From Bursaphelenchus xylophilus (lineage: Eukaryota; Nematoda; Chromadorea; Rhabditida; Aphelenchoididae): a stretch of 64,000 nucleotides of DNA. The position numbers were made by a program, and so were the translations under genes. The notes beneath the pieces are model-generated. The model was given only the letters and a program-made list of their open reading frames with translations, was not told where the DNA came from and did not search any database. This document shows, in pieces, positions 37,224 to 47,135 of the stretch; positions within the stretch are counted from its first letter, which is position 1, and each line of letters starts with the position of its first letter. The stretch is from assembly GCA_904066235.2 (NCBI GenBank), contig CAJFCV020000002.1:11470001-11534000 (forward strand), written 5' to 3'.

Positions 37224-40200
37224 TCAAATACTTGAATTCAACTTTTCCTTTTCTGCCAGTGGGGTTCCAACAAAGAAGTCGAGATCGTCGGGGGGCCGAC
37301 TCTCCGGTTCTTCGGTGGAGTCTTCTTGGACTTGGGTGTCGTCCGCCGGCCTTGCGCCTCCGTCCATTCGGCTTTCGAGGGCGAAGAAGGCGTCGGGACC
37401 GGCCAGTTGCATCACAAAAAGGTCGATCAAATTTCCGCGAGGTTCGGATTTGGCGCACTCCAAAATGTCGTTCAATGTGATCCTATAACACGCAAAAAAA
37501 AATTTTTTGAAATTTCAAAAAAAAATGAAAAAAATTTTTTGAAATTCAAAAAAAAAATGAAAAAAATGTTTTGAAATAAAAAAAAAATGAAAAAAATTTT
37601 TGAAATTCAAAAAAAAATGAAAAAAATTTTTGAAATTAAAAAAAAAAATGAAAAAAAATTTTGAAATTCAAAAAAAAAAATGAAAAAAATTTTTTGAAAT
37701 TTAAAAAAATGAAAAAAATTTTTTGAAATTCAAAAAAAAATGAAAAAAAAATTTGAAATTAAAAAAAAAAAAAAAAAAATAATTTTTTTTTTAATAAAAA
37801 AAAAACAAAATTCCCCTCTCAAAACGCTTACTCATCTCCGGGATCTCCTCTTTTCACTAATAAAATCGCCGTGTTTAAGAAATCTTTCTTCAAACAGGCA
37901 AAATCCTCGGCCTTTACGATGGAAAAGTAGCCGTTGAAGAAAAATTCCAGCTCCTTGTATGTGATCCTGCCGGTTCCGCGGAGGTCATATATGTTGAAAA
38001 AGAATTCCAGGGTCTTCTTGGCCTATAAATCGCCTAAATTATTTTAAAAAATCAAAAAAAAAATATATAAAATTTCCCTCGTTCCTTTCAAAAATCCCTC
38101 TCAAAACAAACCATCTCTTCGTCACTTACTTTTTTATGGTCCAGCATCAACTGGAATCGCATAAACGCCTTGAAATCCATGCCTTTTTCTGTAATCTGCT
38201 TGTCCTCGACTAAAACTTCAAAAAGTCGATCGATAAATACATCCGTGAATGCGCGAGCATGTTCAAAATTGTTGTTAAAGTATAAACTCGACCCTTCGTA
38301 GTCCTGAAAGCAAAAAAGATTAAAAAAAAAATTTCAACTTTTTTCACTTTGCTATCAAAAATGTCAAGTGTAATATAAAAATTGATGTCAAAGTGGGAAA
38401 AATTACTATTTCTAGACATAACAGAGCCTAAAGTTTGATAAAAGACCAAGAAATCTTACACTGGACCATTCAGAAAAGTGGAAATCCTAAAAAAAGACCA
38501 AAATTATCATGGATAATATAAATACTGACCAAAACTTGGTCAAAGATGCGAAAAAAAGGTCCGAAAAGGAAGAAAAAGGCATAAAAAGACCGATAAAAAC
38601 CGTTTTCGATCAAAAAATAAACTCACTTTATAATGTCGGCAAATTTTGAAGCGATCTTTCTCAATAACCTCCTTTCCCTCGGACAAAAATCGAAAGTACT
38701 CATTCAGATGGATCAAATGGTTGATATTCACCCATTCACAGCCTTCGAAGGACGACACTTTTGTCGTTTCCAATTCACGGAACTTTTTCGTAATCCCAGT
38801 TTCGATGACTTCGGCTACCGTAATCTTCTGGGGACACCTCGAGGGCAGTAAAAATTCGAGATAAAGCCGAACCATAGACTCGTAATTGGTTCGGACGTAC
38901 TGGAATTGCCATAAAAAAGATTAGAAAGAAAGTACTTCTGTGGTGTGGAGTTACAGGCCGAGACATATACAGTGGCGGACCTGATCCAGTGGCAAAAAAC
39001 GTACCATTTTACACCGGGAAGTATCAAAAAATGTGGCAAAATACCTCCCTCTCCAAGCGAAAAAATTGCGATTTCAAAAGCACGCCCACTCTTTTTGTGA
39101 GGGGCCCTTCAAAACGATGTCTTTTCACTTGGAGAGGAAAGCATTTTGCCACATTTGGATCCTTCCCGGATGCAAAATGGTATGTTTTTTGCCACTGGAT
39201 CAGGTCCGTCACTGTACATGTCTTGACCTGTAACTCCACACCACATAGAAGTACTTTCCTTCTAAAATTTTTATTATGATTTGCGGTTCTCACCCGCAAG
39301 GCCCGGGTTCGATTCCCGGCAACGGAAAGAGATGTTTTTGGCGATTCAACGGTAAAATAGTCGAATCCCTGATATGCTTTTGACCTTTTATTATGTGAAA
39401 AAGATGTGGCTCGCTATTTTACGGCATTTTTTGGCTATCATGCGTACAGTGAGGGACCTGATCCAGTGGCAAAAAACGTACCATTTTGCATCCAGGAAGC
39501 ATCAAAAAATGTGGCAAAATACCTCCCTCTCCAAGTGAAAAAACTCAGATTTCAAAACGAATTTTTTTCACTTGGAGAGGGAAGCATTTTGCCACATTTT
39601 TGATACCTCCCGGATACAAAATGGTACATTTTTTGCCATTGGATCAGGTCCCTCACTGTATCAGAAAAATCGTAAAATTTTTCTGATTCAGAATATGTTA
39701 AAATTAGCTGCCCAATGTTGGTTTGTAAGGGTGAAAAATCCCTCAGAACTTTTCTCGCAACACCACACAAATGCCCATTTCTTACATTGGAACAACTATT
39801 ACAGTGGGGGACCTGATCCAATGGCAAAAAACGTACCATTTTGCATCCGGGAAGTATAAAAAATGTGGCAAAATATCTCCCTCTCCAAGTGAAAAAACTC
39901 CGATTTCAAAAGCGCGCCCTTTTTTTGAGGGAAAGTGCCCTTCAAAACGGAGTATTTTTAGATAGAGAGGGAGACATTTTGCTACATTTTTTGATACTTC
40001 CCGGATACAAAATGGTACATTTTTTGCCATTGGATCAGGTCCCTCACTGTATCAAAAAAAAATCGCAAAATTTTTCTGATTCAGAATGTGTTAAAATTAG
40101 CTGCCTTTTTGGTTTGTAAGGGTGAAAAAATCCATCAAAACTTCTCGCAACACCACGAAAACGCCTCTTTTTTACATTGGAACTACTATAATATTAAGTT

Positions 40201-41552
40201 GTGGTATTATTAAAATTTAATATTTTAAGGCTTATCAAGATACCAGGGTTTACTTTAGCTCAAAGCAAAACATTTGAATTGGTAAAAACTTGCTCAAAAA
40301 GGCATTTGTGTGGTGTTGCGGGAAAATTTCTGAGGGCTTTTTCGCCCTTACAAAACAAAATTGGGCCGCTAATTTTAACACATTCTGAATCAGAAAAATT
40401 TTAAGATTTTTTATTTATGTCTCGACTTGTAACTCTTGTAACCCCATAGAAGAACTTTCCTTGTTAGAAAAAGTGAAAATATTACACCTTACCTCATTAT
40501 CCTTGATATCCTTGTAAAACGGAGTGTTTTTGACCATTTCGTTCTGAATAAACTCATCCAATTCCTTGTAGGTCAACTCGTTCTTAAACTCTTCAACGTC
40601 CCTGTATCCCAGAGCCTCCAAACTATCGTACTTCTCGCAGTATGACTTCAAAACTTGCTCGATTTTGGAGAGAGTCAAATTTCCAGCCGATTGGACTAAA
40701 GTGACTGGAATTGCATCGCGAAAAAACGCGGGCATTGACTTGTAGACTCGCTGAAAATGACAGACATACTCTCTAGAACCAAGAGAGTTCATTTTTCTTA
40801 TCAACTCATGCTCTTCTCCAAAGTTCAAATCAAATAATCTTATCCATCCGCAAAATGGATGTCATCAGATAAAACTGGCGAAAAATGGGCAATTTCATGT
40901 CTCAAATGTCAAATGCACATTCCTGGTAGCTTCATAAAGAGTTGCATAAGCTCTCCACATGTTTCCTATCAGCTCAATACCCAGATCCCACCAAAAAATC
41001 CCTCTACTACACCCATCACAAAAACAGGTATATTCAGAGCAAAAATGCCCAAGACTTCCTCAAAAATAGATCTTATAGCCCAGCAATTTTCGTAGAAACC
41101 TTCAAAACTGCCTATTCCTGCTTGCTGAATCGTTTTCTTCCGTATCAAAACCTAAACTTCGAAGGAACCAACTAAAAATCTTGACATACCCTCCACTCCC
41201 GGTACGGGATAATTGTCTCGTCTGTTGCAGATTTCCGAGCTTTCGGATCATCGGAAAGTTTTGTGTGAATGGGGCCTAACCGCTCCAGAACCTCCTGAAA
41301 CAATAACAAAGAAGTTCCGCAAATCTTTGGCCAATTTATATTGCACATGAACTCAAGAACCAAAATACGAAAAATTCTAAAAGAAAAAGAGAATCTTACT
41401 GATAACATTAGATAGAAACAGGCAGATGGATGTCTAAACGCACAGAATATCGAATTTCAACTCAATCTTACCTGTACATGCGCTTCATTCACTCGACTTT
41501 CACGGAGATGGTCCAGAAAATTGCCTCCAAATGAATGCTGAGCCAGAAACAT
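37224..41552 (-). CDS. rsa-1: PP2A B''-type regulatory subunit (PPP2R3C / RSA-1-like)
   Basis: Seven minus-strand exons join in phase: 41552-41472, 41294-41190, 40750-40493, 38899-38627, 38303-38130, 38022-37832 and 37482-37224, giving 446 residues; human PPP2R3C has about 450. Matching blocks are YREWRRVYKSMPAFFRDAIP near the N-terminus, FIDRLFEVL.. with MDFKAFMRFQLMLDHKK, an EF-hand-like loop DLRGTGRITYKE (310-321), and the C-terminal EITLNDILECAKSEPRGNLI. B'' subunits bring the PP2A A/C core to substrates through EF-hand modules. C. elegans RSA-1 of this group acts at centrosomes in spindle assembly. Position 3 of the EF loop is Arg, so calcium binding is doubtful. The C-terminal tail is Pro/Asp/Glu-rich. 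The orthologue name is an inference. Confidence 0.85.
37490..37805. repeat. low-complexity tandem of GAAATTnAAAAAAAAATGAAAAA
   Basis: Roughly ten units of about 30 bp, mainly A runs, within the last intron of the PP2A subunit gene. Confidence 0.8.
38912..39270. repeat. inverted duplication around a family C hairpin
   Basis: AAAGTACTTCTGTGGTGTGG..GTTACAGG at the left of the MITE (38925-38967) recurs inverted at its right (CCTGTAACTCC..ACCACATAGAAGTACTTT). Similarity continues outward to ATAAAAAAGATTAG, close to the splice acceptor of the PP2A exon at 38899. Confidence 0.75.
38968..39220. mobile_element. MITE family C
   Basis: TACAGTGGCGGACCTGATCC to GGATCAGGTCCGTCACTGTA, hairpin interior with CACTTGGAGAGG. 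Confidence 0.85.
39277..39326 (+). pseudogene. isolated 3' half of tRNA-Glu(CTC)
   Basis: From the 5' side of the anticodon arm to the 3' end the sequence is a perfect tRNA-Glu half: anticodon arm TTGCGGTTCTCACCCGCAA (loop contains CTC), T arm CCGGGTTCGATTCCCGG, and acceptor 3' strand CAACGGA. The expected D arm and acceptor 5' strand (complement of CAACGGA) are absent. Upstream is AT-rich inverted-repeat sequence. Confidence 0.85.
39449..39660. mobile_element. MITE family C
   Basis: TACAGTGAGGGACCTGATCC to GGATCAGGTCCCTCACTGTA in intron 3 of the PP2A subunit gene. Confidence 0.85.
39661..39802. repeat. partial copy of the TTTTTCTGATTCAGAAT element
   Basis: AAATTTTTCTGATTCAGAATATG and AACATTGG/ACACCACACAAATGCC match one arm of the palindrome at 40065-40405. 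Family C copies sit at both its ends. Confidence 0.7.
39803..40051. mobile_element. MITE family C
   Basis: TACAGTGGGGGACCTGATCC to GGATCAGGTCCCTCACTGTA. Confidence 0.85.
40065..40405. mobile_element. palindromic element with AAAATTTTTCTGATTCAGAAT ends
   Basis: AAAATTTTTCTGATTCAGAAT..TTAAAATTAGCTGCC is inverted at 40350-40405. GCAACACCACGAAAACGCC pairs with GGCATTTGTGTGGTGTTGCG. Centre near 40235. Confidence 0.82.
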
Positions 41553-41558
41553 GCCAAA

Positions 41559-41570
41559 TCTAAGTGGAAT
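41559..41570 (-). promoter_or_regulatory. probable spliced-leader acceptor of the PP2A subunit gene
   Basis: ATTCCACTTAG on the minus strand ends seven bases before the chosen ATG (41552). No coding exon further upstream joined convincingly. Confidence 0.45.
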
Positions 41571-42054
41571 GTGCACAAATCTTTGATGGAATCGTCCGAT
41601 CAAGCAAAACTTCCGCAAGAAAAAGAAATTCCCATCGCAAAAATTATTTTTCCCACTCGAATTCTCTTTTCGCGCCCAAACTGTCGGGCGCAGCTTGCCG
41701 AGAGAAAAGTTTCCCGAAAATCACGAAATTATTCTTCCATTTTTGTGGAGAGCGATTCAGGAGCTTCTATTGCGTTTATTCAACTGTTTATTTCGATCAA
41801 AGTTTCAGAAAAAGTCGACAAAGTTTCAAGTTCAAGGTAAGGTGCATAAGCATGGACAATATCGCCCGTGGCTATGTACAGACGCAAAAGATTTCTGTTG
41901 TACTTCAATGCATAACAAGTTCAACAAGCGATTAAGTGATGTGATAGGATTGCAGCGGGTTTAAAACTATTTGGACTACGAAATCATGGGGATGAAGGGA
42001 AGGACTCGAGATGGGATGTAAAATAATATAAAAATGTGAATATTTGGGGGGATT

Positions 42055-42456
42055 TTACGAATTTTTGTAGAATCTTGGGTTCGCTGACGTCACTGTCACC
42101 GTCTCGACGATTGTGATCTCGGGCATGGGCTCGGATTCGACCTTTTTCCCGCTCAAACGGTCCAAAAGTTTTCGGGTCTTGGAGCTCTTCTTCTCCAAGT
42201 CTTTGGGGATCTGATTCGTGGCGATGCGGTTCAAAATCAGCCGACTCCACGCCTTCATGGGGTCGGAGGTGATCTCGCTTTGCTCCTCCAACTTTCCGTC
42301 CACCAACTTGCGGCCGTCTTTCGTGTAGGAAATGTGTTGGCGGTCCTTGGCCTCCGAAAACACCTTCATGTCGTTGTCGTTGGAAAAACGGCTCGTCGAC
42401 GAGGGCGTGGCGTAGAAGTCGACGGCATCGGTGGGGGAATTCATCATTCCAAGCAT
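42055..42456 (-). CDS. small intronless protein, unknown
   Basis: A single exon encodes 133 residues with no signal peptide or membrane segment. It is charged (Lys, Asp, Glu), with a central helix KAWSRLILNRIATNQIPKDL and a basic stretch KKSSKTRKLLDRLSGKK, then an acidic, Thr/Val-rich tail. Codon use is like that of the other genes. The ATG lies 46 bases downstream of a TTTTTCAG spliced-leader-type acceptor. The family is not recognised. Confidence 0.6.
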   Translation of the reverse strand: MLGMMNSPTDAVDFYATPSSTSRFSNDNDMKVFSEAKDRQHISYTKDGRKLVDGKLEEQSEITSDPMKAWSRLILNRIATNQIPKDLEKKSSKTRKLLDRLSGKKVESEPMPEITIVETVTVTSANPRFYKNS

Positions 42457-42502
42457 TTTGAAGCGATTTGTTGGGGTTTTGTTGTGGATTGGGTGAAAGT
42501 TG

Positions 42503-42512
42503 CTGAAAAATT
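42503..42512 (-). promoter_or_regulatory. probable spliced-leader acceptor
   Basis: AATTTTTCAG on the minus strand, followed by a short leader to ATG 42456; no cis donor nearby. Confidence 0.45.
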
Positions 42513-43200
42513 TGAGATTATATTATCCATGCGGGAGGTGGTGGAAATTTTGAAAAATCGCGGGAAAAATAAAAGCGATTGGGGGAAATGGGTAGTAAAT
42601 AGTTGGTAACAGGTGTAATAGATGTGAAAAAATGTAAAAGGCAGAAAAATTCCAATTTTTTGGAAGTTTTTTGACCTAATTTGTCTTAGTGACTATAAGG
42701 CCGAAAATGTTGAAAAAATAAAATCGAATGGGTAAAATACGTTCATTGCATCTTCTAGCCTCTATTTCCAGTATACTAAAAAACAAACAACCCTAAAATT
42801 CTGATTCCTCAAAGATTTATAGACAATTTCCCACTCAGTTGCCATGTATAATATAAAAAATCTTCAAACACTAGCTCAAACAAAACTGCCTTGACTTAGA
42901 AGCCTCCCACAAATTTGGTGCGCCTTTTACTACCGTAATTCCCCATTTGATTCCCCAACAAAACATTTGATTCCAATTAATTCGCCTTTAAATACCCGCT
43001 ACGCCCGTTCTAAGCCCTCCCCCAAAAGGAGGGCGCAGGTACGGAAAGTTTCACTAATTAGCCGGAACAAATCGAACTGACTCATCAGACGGACTGAAAG
43101 TCGCAAAACAACATGTGAATTTGGTTGGAAATAGAGTTGTTGAAAGGAAATTTTTGAGGTTGTTGATGTAAACGTTGGTTGAAAAGTTTGGAAGCCGATT
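42513..43200. other. intergenic sequence, nothing recognised
   Basis: AT-rich, with a less biased stretch at 42890-43110 containing TTTAAATACCCGC (a possible promoter) but no convincing ORF. Confidence 0.4.
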
Positions 43201-43204
43201 TCTC

Positions 43205-43430
43205 GAACACAAACTTTCGGATTCACTTGAAATTTTGCATATAGCCTCTAAATACAATAGATATAAATTGCTGAAAATTTTGGCTCATGCTTTTCAAGCG
43301 CAGCCGGGATATTGATCTTTTTTGACGAGAGAGCACGCGAAATGAGGAGAGCGGTCAGAGAGAAACTTTTTTGGCGATATCTTTGCCAGTTTCGCGCGGA
43401 ATAAATTGATTTTTTGTGGAAATATTGGAC
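43205..43430. mobile_element. MITE family A, partial
   Basis: GCTCATGCTTTTCAAGCGCAGCC, GAGAGCACGCGAAATGAGGAG and GCCAGTTTCGCGCGGAA match the family interior. The ends are lost. Confidence 0.6.
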
Positions 43431-43792
43431 TCGTCATTACAAAGGGAACCTCTAATTTTTATTTTGAAAAAATCGATTTTTTTGAATTTTTTCGACATAA
43501 AAATTAAACAAAAATCTACGGTAAAATAATAAAAATTGTAGTTTCAAATAAAAATAACGTTGAAAGAAACCCTATCTGTCAAGTTAGAGTGCTAAAAATA
43601 GCGGAAAGAGTTGACGGATTTGAGAAATGAGAAAAAATTGGGGTTCGGAGAATCGTAAATCGGCGCGATTTTTGCAGAGATGCGAAAACAGGCGCCGTAA
43701 ATGTTTATGGGAACAGTTAGAGTGTTTTTTTACTATGTGCTGCAAAACATTGTAAAAAAATTTATTTGGGATTTTGAAAGAAAACAAAATTC

Positions 43793-43824
<32 letters not shown>

Positions 43825-43863
43825 TGATGAAATTTGAAAAAAAAATTAATAAAAATTTTTTAA

Positions 43864-44732
43864 GGCGTTAACGCGTAGTGGACGTTTTTGTCCCCACCCC
43901 GGTTTTGTCCCCAAGACGGTTTTGTCCCCAGGACGTTTTTGTCCCCACTTTTTTCGAGCCTTTTTGTCCCCAGACCGGTTTTGTCCCCAGGACGGTTTTG
44001 TCCCCAAGACGTTTTTGTCCCCACTTTTTTTATTTTTTTGTCCCCACACCGGTTTTGTCCCCAGGACGTTTTTGTCCCCAAGCTGGATAGTACGATTAAA
44101 AATTATGCATTCAGATGTTAATGCTGTTGGTTTGGTGCACAGTACTGCTCGAACAACTTGTTCTTAGCGCTTGGTACTGTACAGTACGAGGTGGTACTAT
44201 ATAGCACGACGTAAAAATTATGCCATAACACGTCAATGCTATGGGTTTGAAGCCCAGTACTTCTCAAAAATGTGTTTTAGCACATGGTACTATATAGCAC
44301 GAATTTGTTTTTGTACAAAATGAACGTCTGATCAGTACTGCATACCAAAACAACGTCATTCACGCGCTATGGCTTAATTTTTACCTCGTGCTATATAGTA
44401 CCACCTTGTACTATACAGTACCAAGTGCTAAGAACATGTTGTTTGAGCAGTACTGTGCACCAAACCAACAGCATTAACATCTGAATGCATGCTTTTTAAT
44501 CGTACTATCCAGCTTGGGGACAAAAACGTCCTGGGGACAAAACCGGTGTGGGGAAAAAAAAAATAAAAAAAGTGGGGACAAAAACGTCTTGGGGACAAAA
44601 CCGTCCTGGGGACAAAACCGGTCTGGGGACAAAAAGGCTCGAAAAAAGTGGGGACAAAAACGTCCTGGGGACAAAACCGTCTTGGGGACAAAACCGGGGT
44701 GGGAACAAAACCGGGCCCAATCGCGTTAACGA
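43864..44732. mobile_element. foldback element with TTTTGTCCCC tandem arms
   Basis: Ends GGCGTTAACGCG and CGCGTTAACG. The left arm has nine or so GGTTTTGTCCCCAGGAC-type units (43885-44080), inverted at 44515-44710. The middle (GTACTATATAGCACGA, GTACTGTACAGTACGAGG) is a second palindrome centred near 44300. Translation of the arms gives repeated PQDVFVPTFF-like peptides in several frames, which I regard as artefact. Confidence 0.88.
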
Positions 44733-44867
44733 TATTTTTTAGCTCATTTTGCTGAAAAAATTGATATTTTTATGTCAAAAATAAAAAAAAAAAAAATGAA
44801 AAAAAATAAAAAATAAAAATAAATTTTTTTTTTCTTTTTTTCCTATTTTCAATCAAATTACACTCCC

Positions 44868-44916
44868 CTTGTCGTCTGTGGCATCAACATTGTGACTTGA
44901 AGCCACAGACGACAAG
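44868..44916. repeat. perfect 15-bp hairpin
   Basis: CTTGTCGTCTGTGGC and GCCACAGACGACAAG separated by 19 bp. A partial third copy (ACAGACAGTTCAAG) follows. Confidence 0.7.
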
Positions 44917-45244
44917 AGGAAGTGCTAATTTTAAACGTGTTGTAAAACGATTTCAAGTCACAACAAACAAATCTACAGACAGTTCAAGGCCATTGTTACG
45001 TCTGTGTAGGGCTAATTTTTTTTTTCTAATCTGCGAAACATTAATGTGAAAACATCAACAGCGAAGTTAGTTATTGCGTCAATGGGAATAATGGGATTAG
45101 CTTCGGAATTACTTTGTTACAGTAAAAGAAGTGGGTGCGTTTGAAAGGTGGGCAAGGTTGTGGGGAAAGCCTTGATAAAAAAAAGTGTAGGAATTTTTGT
45201 GTAGGGTTTTTAGGTTGAGAGAGCGGATAATAAAGAGAAATTTC

Positions 45245-45369
45245 GAGAAAAAATAAAAAAAAAATTTGATTTTTTTTTTTTTTTTTATTTTCTTTGACCA
45301 AAAAGTGCAAATTGCAAGCTAAAAATCTCAAAAAAAATCTGTGAAATTACTTGCTTATATTTCAAAATT

Positions 45370-45410
<41 letters not shown>

Positions 45411-45419
45411 GAAAAATTT

Positions 45420-45455
<36 letters not shown>

Positions 45456-45490
45456 GAAAAATCGAAAAATTTCAAAAAAAAAATAAAAAA
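45245..45490. repeat. long A/T homopolymer runs
   Basis: Runs of A longer than 30 bases around GAAAAATTTC. Lys-only ORFs here are meaningless. Confidence 0.9.
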
Positions 45491-45710
45491 TTATGTCATA
45501 AATATGACAAACACCCTAAAAAATTTTGATCCAGAAATTTTTCCATAAAAAGTCAACCCGGAAGCCCCTAAAAAAGTAAAAAAGTCCTCCCCCGCAAGGT
45601 CAATTAGTGACCAAAAACAAGCGTAGCAAAGGCGATGTGCCTCCAGGCAAGTCGTCGCTTTACAGCCATCGACTCTTCCCATCAGATGCTTTTCTTTTAT
45701 ACCCTCCTTT
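45491..45710 (-). other. non-repetitive island with TATA box and short ORF
   Basis: On the minus strand GGTATAAAAGAAAAGC (about 45690-45706) is followed by an ORF starting MGRVDGCKATTCLEAHRLCY. Only its first ~35 residues are outside low-complexity sequence. It could be a small gene or a noncoding RNA promoter. Confidence 0.25.
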
Positions 45711-45934
45711 CATTTCGGATCATCGCAAACCCGAGCGGAATTAACCAAAGGGGGCGGGGCGTTGGGTTGTTCTGCGTAGATTAGCGTTTCGTCTCATTTC
45801 GTCAATACAGTAGGACCGAAATAGAATTTTGGGGAGGATTTTTGCGGATCATGTACAATTTTAGATGGTTTTTTTTAAATCGCAAAAAAATTTTTTTGAT
45901 TTTTTCAATTTTTTTTTTTATGAAACTGACAGGG

Positions 45935-46370
45935 GAAGTACCCAAGTGCGACACTCAGCTTTTGATGAAACTTTTCACAAATTTAGAATAACCTTCTGTA
46001 AGACATATGTGAGACTTCAAGCTCGCGCTTTGCAGAAATTACCGAGATTTTTAGATCGAAAGTCGAGCAAAATGAGAATTTTTTTTGCAAATTTGGCCAT
46101 GGAAAGTTTCATACCTATTTCTACCGTAGAAAGTAATGTTTCCGCAAAAAATCAATTTTTTCCGCGCGAAACTGGCAAAGATATGGCCAAAAAGGTTTCT
46201 GTCTGACCGCTCTCCGCGTTTCACGCACTCTCTAGGCCGCAAAGATCGTTGAATATCTCGGCTGAACTTACAAAGCACAAGCTGAAATTTGAGAATTGAT
46301 ATGTGGCCTAGTCCCGACAAGTGTGCAAAATTTAAAGAAAATCTGAACGTCGCTTTTGTGGCACTTTCCT
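45935..46370. mobile_element. MITE family A
   Basis: AGGGGAAGTACCCAAGTGCG to GAACGTCGCTTTTGTGGCACTTTCC, complete but diverged at the right. Confidence 0.85.
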
Positions 46371-46775
46371 TGTCAGATTTTCTTTTTATTTTGCACACAA
46401 GTTGGGCCTTGGCCACATATCAATTCCCAAAAATTTCAGCTCGCGCTTTGCAGTGTCAGCCGAGATATTCAACGGTCTTTGCGGCCGAGAGAGCGCGCGA
46501 AATGCGGAGAGCGGTCAGAGAGAAACTTTTTTTGGCCATATCTTTGCCAATTTCATGCGGAAAAATATGATTTTTTGTGGAAACATTGCTCTCCACGGTA
46601 GAAATAGCCATGAAACTTTTCATGTCAAAATTTGCAAAAAAAATTGTCGCATTTTTCCCAACTTTCGACCTAAAAATCTCGGTAGTTTCTGCAAAGCGCG
46701 GGCTAGAAGTCTTGCATATGTCTTACAGAAAGTTATTCTAAATTTGTGCCAAGTTTCATCAACATCTGATCGTCT
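46371..46775. mobile_element. MITE family A, opposite orientation
   Basis: TCAGATTTTCTTTTTATTTTGC, CAGCCGAGATATTCAACGG and CCAAGTTTCATCAACATCTGA, directly abutting the previous copy. Confidence 0.8.
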
Positions 46776-46781
46776 CTTTTC

Positions 46782-46932
46782 GAGAAATTACGGTCCAATC
46801 CGAGCTCTTCAAACCGCAAAAACCGAAATTTTTCATTTCCTCATGAGCTTTCTTATTGACAGCAAATTTGCTGATTTGTTTACAACAAATCACATTGAAA
46901 TCCTTGACTTGTTCGTTAACGACTATGTTTAA
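46782..46932 (+). CDS. orphan coding-like terminal exon
   Basis: After TCTCTTTTCGAG the frame NYGPIRALQTAKTEIFHFLM.. continues to FVNDYV and TAA at 46930, with AATAAA overlapping the stop. It has amino-acid composition of a real helical domain and no repeat character. Upstream is a family A MITE, so the rest of the gene is either beyond it or lost. Not identified. Confidence 0.3.
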
Positions 46933-46958
46933 TAAACACGGTTCATTCGCTCAGTCGT

Positions 46959-47135
46959 ATGAATTACTATGTGACCCGTTTACTGAGTAATTGCTCGGGG
47001 CAGCAACCGATTTGGCGGAAGTCCTGCAGTCTTGCAAGAGTTCAGCTGATCTCTGTTGGAACGTTGCATAAACATGTTTACGAAAAATGGGAAAGCAAAA
47101 AAAATGATTCAGCGAGGGATTTGAATTCGTTGTAG
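46959..47135 (+). CDS. small ORF behind a spliced-leader-like acceptor
   Basis: CATTCGCTCAG ends four bases before ATG 46959. The ORF encodes 58 residues (MNYYVTRLLSNCSGQQPIWR.., LHKHVYEKWESKK..) and could start with a mitochondrial presequence. The last 17 codons lie in the arm of the foldback at 47085-48003, so the true C-terminus is uncertain. Not identified. Confidence 0.33.
   Translation: MNYYVTRLLSNCSGQQPIWRKSCSLARVQLISVGTLHKHVYEKWESKKNDSARDLNSL

Noticed and set aside
37057..37574. 143- and 82-codon plus-strand ORFs
   Set aside because: They are shadows of the last exon of the PP2A subunit gene on the minus strand.
41535..41964. Plus-strand ORFs of 100-120 codons
   Set aside because: No splice or start context. 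Part is antisense to the first exon of the PP2A subunit gene and the rest is noncoding upstream sequence.
42280..42609. 109-codon plus-strand ORF
   Set aside because: It is the antisense shadow of the intronless gene at 42055-42456, which has better composition and an acceptor upstream.
43878..44167. Overlapping 70-80 codon ORFs rich in Pro, Phe and Cys
   Set aside because: They are open in all plus-strand frames because the GTCCCC tandem unit lacks stops. There is no start context, splice structure or homology.
45341..45548. Lys-rich ORFs
   Set aside because: They are pure homopolymer A runs.
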